Assembly (NCBI GenBank): GCA_027043685.1
Contig: JALUFI010000066.1
Location: forward strand, 1-5,488
DNA length: 5,488 nucleotides
DNA from: Pyrodictiaceae archaeon
GTDB lineage: Archaea; Thermoproteota; Thermoprotei_A; Sulfolobales; Pyrodictiaceae
Direction: 5' to 3'
Below are positions 1-5,274 of the stretch, one piece after another. Numbering within the stretch: the stretch's first letter is position 1; each line of letters begins with the position of its first letter. The translations under genes and the position numbers were made by a program. The notes under the pieces were generated by a model that did no database searches, had not been told where the DNA came from, and saw only the letters and a list, made by a program, of their open reading frames with translations.

Positions 1-2
1 TA

Positions 3-83
3 GCGGCCCACGGGGCAGCAGCACGCCTAGGCCTAGAAGCAGAGCCCCCAGACCCCGTGAAGAACAACGAGCCCCCAAGCTAG
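3..83 (+). CDS. Possible 3' end of a gene cut by the window edge (hypothetical)
   Basis: An open frame enters from the left edge and stops at a TAG at 81-83, giving 26 residues that end in DPVKNNEPPS. The codons look partly coding-like (AAG AAC AAC GAG, CTA for Leu), and a short hydrophilic tail is a normal protein C-terminus. There is no domain to recognise. The minus strand is also open over the same bases: from a TTG at about 77 it would encode a hydrophobic stretch rich in Leu and Gly, which could be the start of a leftward secreted protein. The two readings exclude each other in practice, and neither is well supported from this much sequence. Confidence 0.25.
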   Translation, partial: AAHGAAARLGLEAEPPDPVKNNEPPS

Positions 84-108
84 CGCAGACACAGTCTCCG
101 GGACCAGT

Positions 109-116
109 GTTTAGGG
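109..116 (+). promoter_or_regulatory. Weak TATA-like box upstream of the antitoxin gene
   Basis: The sequence TGTTTAGG is the only AT-leaning stretch in a GC-rich leader. It lies about 40 nt before the antitoxin ATG, so a transcript starting about 25 nt downstream would have a leader of roughly 15-20 nt. There is no clear BRE in front of it. The downstream bases 135-146 (a run of C then TGGGGG) could form a small GC hairpin just before the start codon. This is a weak inference. Confidence 0.22.
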
Positions 117-153
117 AGCCCCTCTCCTCTCCATCCCCCCTGGGGGCGCCTGG

Positions 154-438
154 ATGCAGGCCGCCGGCGAGAAGCTCGTGGTGAGGCTGCGGCGCGGCCT
201 CGCAGAGGAGATCCGGGAAGCCGCCCGGAGGCAGGGCAAGGAGCCCGCGGAGCTGGTCAGGGAGTACCTAGAGTACATTGCGTCGAGCGAGTGGCCGGAG
301 ACGCTGGCCGAGGACCTAGGGCTGGGTCCCCTTGAGCCCCTGGACCCCGGGGAGGCCGTCAGGGACAGGCCTAGGGGCATTGACGCGGCGACGGCGGTGA
401 GGGAGCTTAGGGATGGCCGCCTCCGGGGCCTAGGGTAG
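154..438 (+). CDS. VapB-like antitoxin, ribbon-helix-helix type (94 aa)
   Basis: This small protein probably acts as the DNA-binding antitoxin of a VapBC pair, neutralising a PIN-domain RNase and repressing its own operon. Residues 6-14 (EKLVVRLRR) resemble the beta strand of a ribbon-helix-helix fold. Residues 16-26 (LAEEIREAARR) and 31-44 (PAELVREYLEYIAS) resemble the two following helices. The tail from about residue 45 is acidic and Pro/Gly-rich, as expected of a toxin-wrapping segment. The ATG at 154 gives the usual VapB length; no strong ribosome binding site precedes it (GGGGG at 142-146 is closest), and GTG codons at 178 and 181 would cut into the strand. A PIN-domain remnant follows directly, which supports the assignment. 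The antitoxin frame is intact although its toxin is broken. Alternatively it could be a stand-alone RHH regulator. Confidence 0.7.
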   Translation: MQAAGEKLVVRLRRGLAEEIREAARRQGKEPAELVREYLEYIASSEWPETLAEDLGLGPLEPLDPGEAVRDRPRGIDAATAVRELRDGRLRGLG

Positions 439-454
439 CGGGCGCCGAGGCGGG

Positions 455-729
455 GTCTACTACCTCGACACGAGCGCGCTTGTCAGCTGCTGCGGAGGAT
501 GCTGAGAGAGCTCAAGACGCTCACTAGGCGGGGCGGCGCCGTCCTCATCGGTGCCAGCCCGAGGATACTACGCTCCTCCGTGGCGATAGTCCTCCGCCGC
601 CACATCTACATCGCGGACGCCCTGCAGATAGTGTCCGCCAGGGAAGCCGGGGGAGACACCCTAGTCACGGGTGACAGGAGGCTCGCAGAGGCTGCCAGGG
701 CGGAGGGGCTCCACGCGCTCCTCCTCTAG
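455..729 (+). pseudogene. vapC-like PIN-domain toxin, broken remnant
   Basis: Two pieces of a VapC-type ribonuclease survive in different frames. At 455-487 the frame reads VYYLDTSALVS, the classic PIN N-terminus with its first catalytic Asp (467-469). That frame hits TGA at 503-505 and has no ATG, GTG or TTG between its upstream stop (431-433) and the motif. From about 487 a second frame, with a nominal ATG at 499, encodes the C-terminal half. It includes IYIADALQI (Asp codon 616-618) and LVTGDRRLAEAARAEGL (Asp codon 673-675), typical third and fourth PIN motifs. A complete PIN toxin has about 130 residues; roughly 55-65 residues between the pieces, including the conserved Glu, are missing. 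Lost start, internal deletion and frame change together argue for true decay rather than a single sequencing error. The 76-residue C-terminal ORF alone should have no nuclease activity. Confidence 0.75.
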
Positions 730-1379
730 CCCTCTCCCCCGCGGAGCCCCTCCTGGGCCTCGTCGCCGAGCCTGCCTCCGTCAAGCACCGCGTAGACCCT
801 CGCGGGGGCGCCGCTGCCCCCCAGGAGGGGGAGGGGCGCCACCACCAGGGTGAAGCGCCTGCACAGCAGCTCCCCGGGGACCACGAGGTTCTCCAGTATC
901 GGCACCCCGGCGGGGAGGAGGACTCGGTGCACCGGGTAGGGCTCATCGTCGGGGCTCATGGAGTCCACGGCGAGCCCCGCGGCCCCGAGGGAGACGAGCG
1001 CCTCCGCAACCGAGGCGGCGAGGACCCTGCCCCCCGTCGCGAGCACAAGCCACTCACCCGGGGCAAGCCGGGCCCCGCAGCCCCCGAGGGCCCCGGAGAC
1101 CTCGCCCCAGCCGGCCGCGCCACCGCCCCGGGGCCGCGCGGCGGCCCACGCCGGCGCAACAAGCCTCCAGAGGGGGAGGCGGGCGGCGTCCAGGCCGCCG
1201 GGGGCGAAGTGGAGCGGAGCATCCACGTGGGTCCCGATGTGCTCCGGCATGCAGACCCGCCTGGCGTAGAACCCGTCCCGGCTGTGCACCGCGTAGGCCT
1301 CCGCCTCGAACCCGGGGTCGCCCGGGTAGACCCTCGTGCCGGGCCCCACCGGCATGGTTAGGTCGAGGACCCGGGTCAA
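726..1379 (-). CDS. Cyclase-family metal-dependent hydrolase (kynurenine formamidase-like), 217 aa
   Basis: A soluble metal-dependent amide or ester hydrolase of the cyclase/KynB family (Pfam Cyclase). Family members open amides such as N-formylkynurenine; the substrate here cannot be read from sequence. The N-terminus VLDLTMPVGPGTRVYPGDP is the typical family opening. The metal motif HxGTHxDxPxH is complete at residues 47-57 (His47, His51, Asp53, His57). A later His151 and Glu163, in HRVLLPAGVPILENL, match the second metal-ligand region of KynB as I remember it. APLPLLGGSGAPARVYAVL near 181-199 is the usual C-terminal strand. Length is normal. The start is TTG (1377-1379), because the conserved N-terminal strand begins immediately; an ATG at residue 9 would remove it. 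A GGAGGGGAGG-like purine tract lies 10-20 nt upstream. It lies 72 bp downstream of the radical SAM gene on the same strand, probably co-transcribed. No tryptophan-degradation genes are visible, so kynurenine formamidase itself is not established. Confidence 0.85.
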   Translation of the reverse strand: MTRVLDLTMPVGPGTRVYPGDPGFEAEAYAVHSRDGFYARRVCMPEHIGTHVDAPLHFAPGGLDAARLPLWRLVAPAWAAARPRGGGAAGWGEVSGALGGCGARLAPGEWLVLATGGRVLAASVAEALVSLGAAGLAVDSMSPDDEPYPVHRVLLPAGVPILENLVVPGELLCRRFTLVVAPLPLLGGSGAPARVYAVLDGGRLGDEAQEGLRGGEG

Positions 1380-1396
1380 GGCCCTGGCCCTCCCCT

Positions 1397-1431
1397 CCGC
1401 CGCGCGGCGGCCCGCGGTGGGGCCTGGCCCC
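1397..1431. repeat. Palindrome and adjacent hairpin between the radical SAM and cyclase genes
   Basis: Positions 1397-1410 (CCGCCGCGCGGCGG) are a perfect 14-bp palindrome lying 18-31 bp upstream of the cyclase TTG. Positions 1419-1431 form a second inverted repeat, GGGGC-CTG-GCCCC. Together they fill most of the 72-bp gap. They could form RNA stems that attenuate readthrough or stabilise an mRNA end, or bind a dimeric regulator. In sequence this GC-rich, short palindromes also arise by chance, and there is no T-run to suggest an archaeal terminator. Confidence 0.4.
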
Positions 1432-1451
1432 CATATTGCGTGGCGGGGGTG

Positions 1452-3083
1452 CTAGGCGCTGGCCGCTGCCCGCTCCCTCCGGCTGGGAGCCGTGGGCGCC
1501 TCCAGTATGTCCTCGAAGTACTTGTCTATGTTGTTTATCCTCTTCTCGGCTACGTGGAGGAAGGCCTCTATCAGCAGCTTTATCGGCAGGTAGTGGGCCT
1601 TGTCGAGGTAGCCCTTTGCTAGCAGGCGGCGGGCCCAGTAGAGGCTGTGGCGGGCGGACACCTTCATTGCCTCGACGTGGTAGGGCTTCAAGTTGTCCCT
1701 GCGGAAGCCCTCGAGGTCCTTCAGCATGCCCATAGGGACGAAGAACATTGGCACTATCAGGCTGGGGTATGGCCTCAGCCTCTCAATAAGCTCTATGGTT
1801 GCGTATACGTCGTCCTCGGTCTCCCCGGGGAGCCCGAGTATGTAGGTGGCGGCGGGCACTATGTTGTTGTCAGCCATTATGCGGAAGGCGTCCTCGACTA
1901 TCTCGGGCCACTTCTCCGCCGGGTACGGGGCGGCCTTAGCCGGCATTATCTTCCTGGCTAGCCTCACCGAGCCCGTCTCTATCCCCACCTCCACGCCGAA
2001 CATCTTCCTCCTGTCGCCGTCCAGCACCAGCTCCGCTATCCTAGACACGGTTCTGCCGTGCTCCTCCGCGTACTTCACCGCTGCGAGGCTCGCATGGCTC
2101 CAGGCGAAGCCCGCGTCGTACTCCTCTAGGTAGCGGGCAACCATGCCGTGGAGGCGGAGCAGGGGCTCCGGCCTAGGCTTCACCACGTCGGCGCCGTAGA
2201 GTAGGACGTCCTCGCTGTGGAGGATTACGTTGCCGACGCCGTTCTCGAGGTTAACCCTTATCTCCGCCTCTATCTTGTCGAGGGGCATGTAGCGGAGGGG
2301 GCGGAGGGTGACGCTGCAGAACTTGCAGCCCCTAGGACACCCCCTCATTATCTCCACGAGGCCGTTGACGCTCGGCGCCTTGATGACCGGTATCTCCTCG
2401 ACCCTGGGGCTCTCCCTGGGCGGCACCACCACCCGGCGCGGCAGCTCCTCGCCACTCATTATCTTCTCCGCGAGCTCTACTACAGCCTTCTCCGCCTCGC
2501 CGTCGACTATGGTGTCCACAGGCCACCTCTCGAGGGCCTCGCGGTAGACGTCCCACTGCCAGACAGCGGGCCCCCCTATGACTACCCGCAGCCCCTTCTC
2601 CCTCTTCGCCCACCATATCTCCGGCATGCTGATGAAGTCCATGAAGCTCTTCCTGTTAACCGGTTCGCGGCCGGTGAGCATCCACCACTCGCTGCTCGGG
2701 GGCCCGTAGGCGAAGTAGTCGTGGTGCCCAATCATGAGGGCCCTGGCTCCATGGGTCACGTAGTACGCTACATAATCCGGGTCAACCACGGCTGCCCGGA
2801 AGCCGGCGTCCCGGAGAGCCGCCTCTATCTTCCGGAGCCCGTAGGGGGCCTGCCAGGGGAAGCCATGCCTATCCACCCTTATCGGCGGGCAGGCTATCCT
2901 CATCCAAACCCTCTCCGGCATGCCCACCGCGGGCCCCGTCGCCATGAACCCTATGAACTCCTTGCCGTGGTGGTTGCTCATGAGGCAACGGTCGACGCTC
3001 ACCACGAAGTCTATCCTCGCGGGCTCCTTGGGGACACGCCTCCTATGGTACCTTGGCCCACGCCTCCTCCACGGACTATACAA
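1452..3083 (-). CDS. Radical SAM protein with N-terminal B12-binding-like domain (COG1032 type), 543 aa
   Basis: An iron-sulfur enzyme that should cleave S-adenosylmethionine to start radical chemistry; substrate unknown. Residues about 60-220 look like the Rossmann-type B12-binding-like domain of COG1032 proteins (APYGLRKIEAAL, VVIGGPAVWQ at 167-176, VDTIVDGEAE at 189-198), but without the DxHxxG cobalamin-ligand motif. The radical SAM barrel covers about 241-450. It starts GLVEIMRGCPRGCKFCS, with the CxxxCxxC cluster ligands at Cys249, Cys253 and Cys256 (2316-2339), followed by ILHSEDVLLYG (287-297), GVEVGIETGS (363-372) and ILGLPGETEDDV (415-426). Residues 450-543 form a charged helical tail. 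The N-terminal MYSP and LMSNHHGKEFIGF match, from memory, an archaeal family seen in several euryarchaea and crenarchaea without assigned function. The start is TTG (3081-3083), supported by the MYSP opening and a promoter about 45 bp upstream; no strong ribosome binding site is seen. Confidence 0.88.
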   Translation of the reverse strand: MYSPWRRRGPRYHRRRVPKEPARIDFVVSVDRCLMSNHHGKEFIGFMATGPAVGMPERVWMRIACPPIRVDRHGFPWQAPYGLRKIEAALRDAGFRAAVVDPDYVAYYVTHGARALMIGHHDYFAYGPPSSEWWMLTGREPVNRKSFMDFISMPEIWWAKREKGLRVVIGGPAVWQWDVYREALERWPVDTIVDGEAEKAVVELAEKIMSGEELPRRVVVPPRESPRVEEIPVIKAPSVNGLVEIMRGCPRGCKFCSVTLRPLRYMPLDKIEAEIRVNLENGVGNVILHSEDVLLYGADVVKPRPEPLLRLHGMVARYLEEYDAGFAWSHASLAAVKYAEEHGRTVSRIAELVLDGDRRKMFGVEVGIETGSVRLARKIMPAKAAPYPAEKWPEIVEDAFRIMADNNIVPAATYILGLPGETEDDVYATIELIERLRPYPSLIVPMFFVPMGMLKDLEGFRRDNLKPYHVEAMKVSARHSLYWARRLLAKGYLDKAHYLPIKLLIEAFLHVAEKRINNIDKYFEDILEAPTAPSRRERAAASA

Positions 3084-3127
3084 CGGGCCAGCCCCAGACG
3101 CGTCCCAGAGAATACCTGCATGGATGC

Positions 3128-3145
3128 GTATAAGCGGTTCGCTCC
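3128..3145 (-). promoter_or_regulatory. BRE/TATA promoter for the leftward radical SAM-cyclase operon
   Basis: Read on the minus strand the sequence is GCGAACCGCTTATAC: a purine/A-rich BRE-like element followed by the TATA box CTTATAC (plus-strand positions 3128-3134). A start about 25 nt further on falls near 3105, leaving a leader of roughly 20 nt before the TTG at 3083. Spacing and composition fit crenarchaeal promoters, and the box stands out from the GC-rich surroundings. Confidence 0.55.
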
Positions 3146-3168
3146 TAGTCTATCTCGTCGCATAGCCG

Positions 3169-3176
3169 TTATATAG
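3169..3176 (+). promoter_or_regulatory. TATA box for the rightward ABC exporter operon
   Basis: TTATATAG on the plus strand is a strong archaeal TATA match, though the preceding bases (ATAGCCG) are a poor BRE. Transcription would begin near 3197-3202, giving a leader of about 25-30 nt that carries the purine-rich ribosome binding site at 3205-3218. It lies about 40 bp from the oppositely oriented TATA box of the radical SAM operon, so the two operons share one control region. Confidence 0.55.
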
Positions 3177-3195
3177 ATGCGGTGAGCGACTAGCG

Positions 3196-3212
3196 CCTCC
3201 CCCGGGGGGAGG
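3196..3212 (+). promoter_or_regulatory. Inverted repeat overlapping the ATPase ribosome binding site
   Basis: CCTCCC (3196-3201) can pair with GGGAGG (3207-3212), with the 5-base loop CCGGG. The right arm is the core of the Shine-Dalgarno-like tract that ends about 8 nt before the TTG start at 3226. If transcription starts at or before 3196, the stem would cover part of the ribosome binding site; if it starts a few bases later, the left arm is not transcribed. A second purine patch, GGTGGAG (3212-3218), stays outside the stem. Confidence 0.4.
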
Positions 3213-3225
3213 GTGGAGCCATTCC

Positions 3226-4128
3226 TTGGATGACTGCATTGTAGCCAGGGGCCTCGGCAAGAGATACGGCGACACCTGGGGCGTCGTGGACGCCTCGTTC
3301 ACGGCCCCCGCGGGGGCGGTGACAGTCCTCGTTGGCCCCAACGGGGCGGGGAAGACAACCACTGTGGGCATGCTCTCCACCGTGCTCCGCCCCAGCAGGG
3401 GCGATGCATGGGTCACGGGGCTCCACGTGGTCCGCGACGCATGGGAGGTGAGGAGGAGGATAGCCCTGGTTCCCCAGGAGGCGAGGATAGACCCCAACTG
3501 GACGCCCTGGGAGGCCGTGAGGTGGTACCTCGTCGCGAGGGGCTGGGGGCTCCGAGACGCGGCCGCGAGGGCCAGGGAGGTTCTCGAGGAGCTGGGGCTC
3601 TGGGAGATCCGTGGCCGCCCCGGCTGGGTGCTGAGCGGCGGGCAGCGCCGCCGGGTAGCGGCAGCGATGGCTCTCGCCTCCGAGGCGGACGTGGTCTTCC
3701 TCGACGAGCCCACCACGGGGCTGGACGTTGAGGCGAGGTACCGGGTCTGGGAGGTGGTCCGGAGGGAGGCCTCCAGGGGCAGATGCATAGTCTTCACGAC
3801 CCACGACATGAGGGAGGCGGCGGTGCTCGCCGACCACGCCGTCCTCATGCACCGGGGCAGGGTGGTGGCGGAGGGCAGCCCCCAGGGGCTCGCCGAGCGG
3901 CTCCCCTACCGGTACCGCGTCGTCCTCACCGGCGCCCGCCGCTTCCCCAGGGCGGCTAGGGTGCTCCGCCTCGGAGAGGCCACGGTGATACTCTACGCCG
4001 AGACGCGTGGAGAGGCCCTCGCCCTGGCCTCAGAGGCCGAGGCGGAGAAGACGGTGGTTGAGGAGACGGGGTTCGAGGACGTCTACCTAGCCCACGTCCA
4101 CGCCGCGGGGGAGGACGGGGAGCGGTGA
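3226..4128 (+). CDS. ABC transporter ATP-binding protein (ABC-2/DrrA type exporter), 300 aa
   Basis: The cytoplasmic ATPase that powers export through the membrane protein encoded next. All nucleotide-binding motifs are present in order: Walker A GPNGAGKT (37-44), Q-loop Gln84 in LVPQEA, signature LSGGQRRRV (136-144), Walker B VVFLDEP with catalytic Glu161, D-loop GLD (165-167) and H-loop His193 in FTTHDM. It should therefore hydrolyse ATP. Residues from about 225 onward form the small C-terminal domain common in DrrA, NatA and CcmA-like exporters; 300 residues is a normal length. The start is TTG at 3226-3228, preceded by GGAGGGTGGAG at proper spacing; an ATG at 3230 is out of frame. The stop overlaps the permease start by 4 bp (GTGA), indicating translational coupling. 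The substrate (lipid, drug, peptide, ion or polysaccharide) cannot be told from sequence. Confidence 0.93.
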   Translation: MDDCIVARGLGKRYGDTWGVVDASFTAPAGAVTVLVGPNGAGKTTTVGMLSTVLRPSRGDAWVTGLHVVRDAWEVRRRIALVPQEARIDPNWTPWEAVRWYLVARGWGLRDAAARAREVLEELGLWEIRGRPGWVLSGGQRRRVAAAMALASEADVVFLDEPTTGLDVEARYRVWEVVRREASRGRCIVFTTHDMREAAVLADHAVLMHRGRVVAEGSPQGLAERLPYRYRVVLTGARRFPRAARVLRLGEATVILYAETRGEALALASEAEAEKTVVEETGFEDVYLAHVHAAGEDGER

Positions 4129-4856
4129 AGGCCATGCGGGGGCTCCGCGGAGCCCTGGGTGTGGCGGCTCTTGCCAGTAGGTGGGTTGTGAGGCAGCCCA
4201 CGTGGCTAGTCCAGGACGCCGTCCTAGCCCTGGCCTTCCTGGTAATCCTCTACGCCTGGGGAGGAGCCGAGGCCGCGAGGAGCGTGGTCGTGGCCTGGAT
4301 AGTCAGCGGCGTCTGGGGCGCCGGGGTCAATACTGTGGGCCAGGAGGTGGGTGAGGCGAGGCTCTTCGGCCTACTAGACATGTTCGTCGCCAGCCCCGTC
4401 ACGCCCCGCCAGTACCTGGCCGGGGTGCTCCTCGCCAGCCTCCCCCTCCTCGCGCCGAGCACCCTCCTCCTAGTCATCCTAGCCGCGCCGCTCGGCGCCC
4501 TCGGCCTAGTAGCCCCCTCCCTCGCCGCCGCGCTCCTCCTACTACCCGTGGCGGTCATGACCGGCCTAGCCATAGCCATGGCGGCCAGGAAGCCGACAAA
4601 CATAGCGGCCTACACGAACCCCGTGGTGACCCTCCTCATACTCCTACCACCAGTCTTCTACCCCCTCGCAGCGCTGCCCGCCTGGCTCAGGCCAGCAGCC
4701 CTCCTAGCACCGACCGCGGCGGCAGCGGAGCTGGCAAGAGCCCTAGCCGGGTACCACAACGCCTACCCCTGGACCACGCCCCTCCTAGCCCTCCTAGCGT
4801 GGAACGCCGCGGCGCTCGCGGCCGCCAAGAAGCTCATCCGCTGGGGGGCCGGGTAG
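4125..4856 (+). CDS. ABC-2 type transporter permease, 243 aa
   Basis: The membrane half of the exporter, expected to dimerise and pair with two copies of the upstream ATPase. I see six hydrophobic segments, at about residues 29-45, 52-70, 98-121, 126-152, 165-184 and 216-235, the usual ABC-2 count. Between the second and third lies EARLFGLLDMFVASPVTPRQYLAGVLLAS (78-106 region); the L-x-SPV-x-x-x-x-YL-x-G pattern is the cytoplasmic coupling region typical of DrrB, NodJ and related permeases. Length is normal. The GTG start at 4125 overlaps the ATPase TGA, with GGGGAG just upstream. An ATG three codons later is a possible alternative. The 3' end overlaps a minus-strand small ORF by 23 bp. No terminator-like T-run follows. 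Confidence 0.9.
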   Translation: MKAMRGLRGALGVAALASRWVVRQPTWLVQDAVLALAFLVILYAWGGAEAARSVVVAWIVSGVWGAGVNTVGQEVGEARLFGLLDMFVASPVTPRQYLAGVLLASLPLLAPSTLLLVILAAPLGALGLVAPSLAAALLLLPVAVMTGLAIAMAARKPTNIAAYTNPVVTLLILLPPVFYPLAALPAWLRPAALLAPTAAAAELARALAGYHNAYPWTTPLLALLAWNAAALAAAKKLIRWGAG

Positions 4857-5103
4857 CGAGAGGCCCGAGCAGGTACTCGGCGTAGTCCAGCAGCCCCTCA
4901 ACCTCCTCAAGCACAGAGCCCACGTCCTCGAACAAGAGGCCCAGCTCAGCCAACCCCTCCCCGTAGAAGCGCCGCGCAGCCCCAAACGCTACAACACTAG
5001 GCCTCCCAGAGGCAGAGGCACCGCCACGGCCGCCGCGGCGCCGTAGCCGATGAAGCAGCTGAGCAAGCAACCATAAAGCCATGGGAGGCAGCCCCCAGAT
5101 CAC
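4834..5103 (-). CDS. Small hypothetical protein, 89 aa
   Basis: I do not recognise this protein. It has three parts: a hydrophobic N-terminus with Trp and Leu (about residues 3-17, WGLPPMALWLLAQLL), a basic Arg/Gly-rich stretch (19-34), and an acidic segment about 44-80 likely to form amphipathic helices (FYGEGLAELGLLFEDVGSVL, then EEVEGLLDYAEYLLG). This charge layout could mean a membrane-associated or protein-binding peptide. It starts with GTG (5101-5103); an ATG at codon 8 (5080-5082), preceded by TGGGGG, is an equally good start. It converges on the permease and overlaps it by 23 bp. In favour of reality are the ordered acidic C-terminal helix, varied amino acids and AT-rich promoter-like sequence upstream; against it are its short length and lack of a known family. 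Confidence 0.5.
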   Translation of the reverse strand: MIWGLPPMALWLLAQLLHRLRRRGGRGGASASGRPSVVAFGAARRFYGEGLAELGLLFEDVGSVLEEVEGLLDYAEYLLGPLATRPPSG

Positions 5104-5274
5104 TGCATCAGCGAAACCCTAGTCAGCGCTACAATGCAATAACGCATAAGGGCATTCCGCACAACTATATCTCTCCGTTGAGCTGCCGAGTTGTAATTTA
5201 AGCGTTTCACCTGGTTCGGAACTAGGAGAAAGATACACGAGAAGCAATACATAAACAAAGGAGCGGTGACACAT
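5104..5274. promoter_or_regulatory. AT-rich divergent intergenic region with promoter-like sites
   Basis: This gap separates the leftward small ORF from the rightward secreted-protein gene and is much richer in A+T than anything to its left. The best rightward site is GTAA followed by TTTAAG (5193-5202), a BRE/TATA arrangement that would start transcription near 5225 and leave a leader of about 50 nt. A second AT-rich patch (ATACATAAAC, 5247-5256) sits about 22-27 bp before the ATG and could drive a nearly leaderless transcript. On the minus strand the same 5197-5203 bases read GCTTAAA, preceded by GTGAAAC, and CTATAT (5165-5170) offers another option. Which boxes are used is not decidable by reading. 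Confidence 0.45.
5265..5269 (+). promoter_or_regulatory. Ribosome binding site of the right-end gene
   Basis: GGTGA lies 5 nt before the ATG at 5275 and matches the archaeal anti-Shine-Dalgarno end; a GGAG at 5260-5263 sits just ahead of it. It fixes the start codon of the following gene and argues for a leadered transcript from the 5197-5202 TATA box rather than a leaderless one. Confidence 0.55.

Noticed and set aside
1..77. Leftward gene start with a Leu/Gly-rich hydrophobic N-terminus, TTG near 77
   Set aside because: It is open to the window edge and resembles a signal segment, but has no ribosome binding site, has atypical codons (TGT, TCT, TCA in a row), and competes with a plausible plus-strand gene end in the same bases.
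927..1361. Long plus-strand frames opposite the cyclase gene (up to 144 codons)
   Set aside because: They are rich in Arg, Pro, Gly and Ala with no motif, and lie antisense to a gene with a complete metal-binding motif; they stay open because the DNA is GC-rich.
726..1379. Naming the hydrolase kynB
   Set aside because: Metal ligands fit, but the cyclase family has many substrates and no tryptophan-degradation gene lies nearby.
1452..3083. Assigning the radical SAM protein to a named lipid enzyme (GrsA/GrsB or calditol synthase) or to a methanogenesis marker
   Set aside because: Those share only the general radical SAM/B12 architecture as far as I can read; no family-specific signature could be confirmed without alignment.
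2217..3176. 319-codon plus-strand frame opposite the radical SAM gene
   Set aside because: The minus-strand frame has CxxxCxxC, GIETGS and GLPGETE motifs and normal family length; the plus frame is its complement-strand shadow, with Pro/His/Arg-rich, motif-free sequence.
3150..3852. Two minus-strand frames of over 200 codons opposite the ATPase gene
   Set aside because: They lie under an ATPase with every catalytic motif in place, and their products are Ser/Arg/Pro-rich without recognisable domains.
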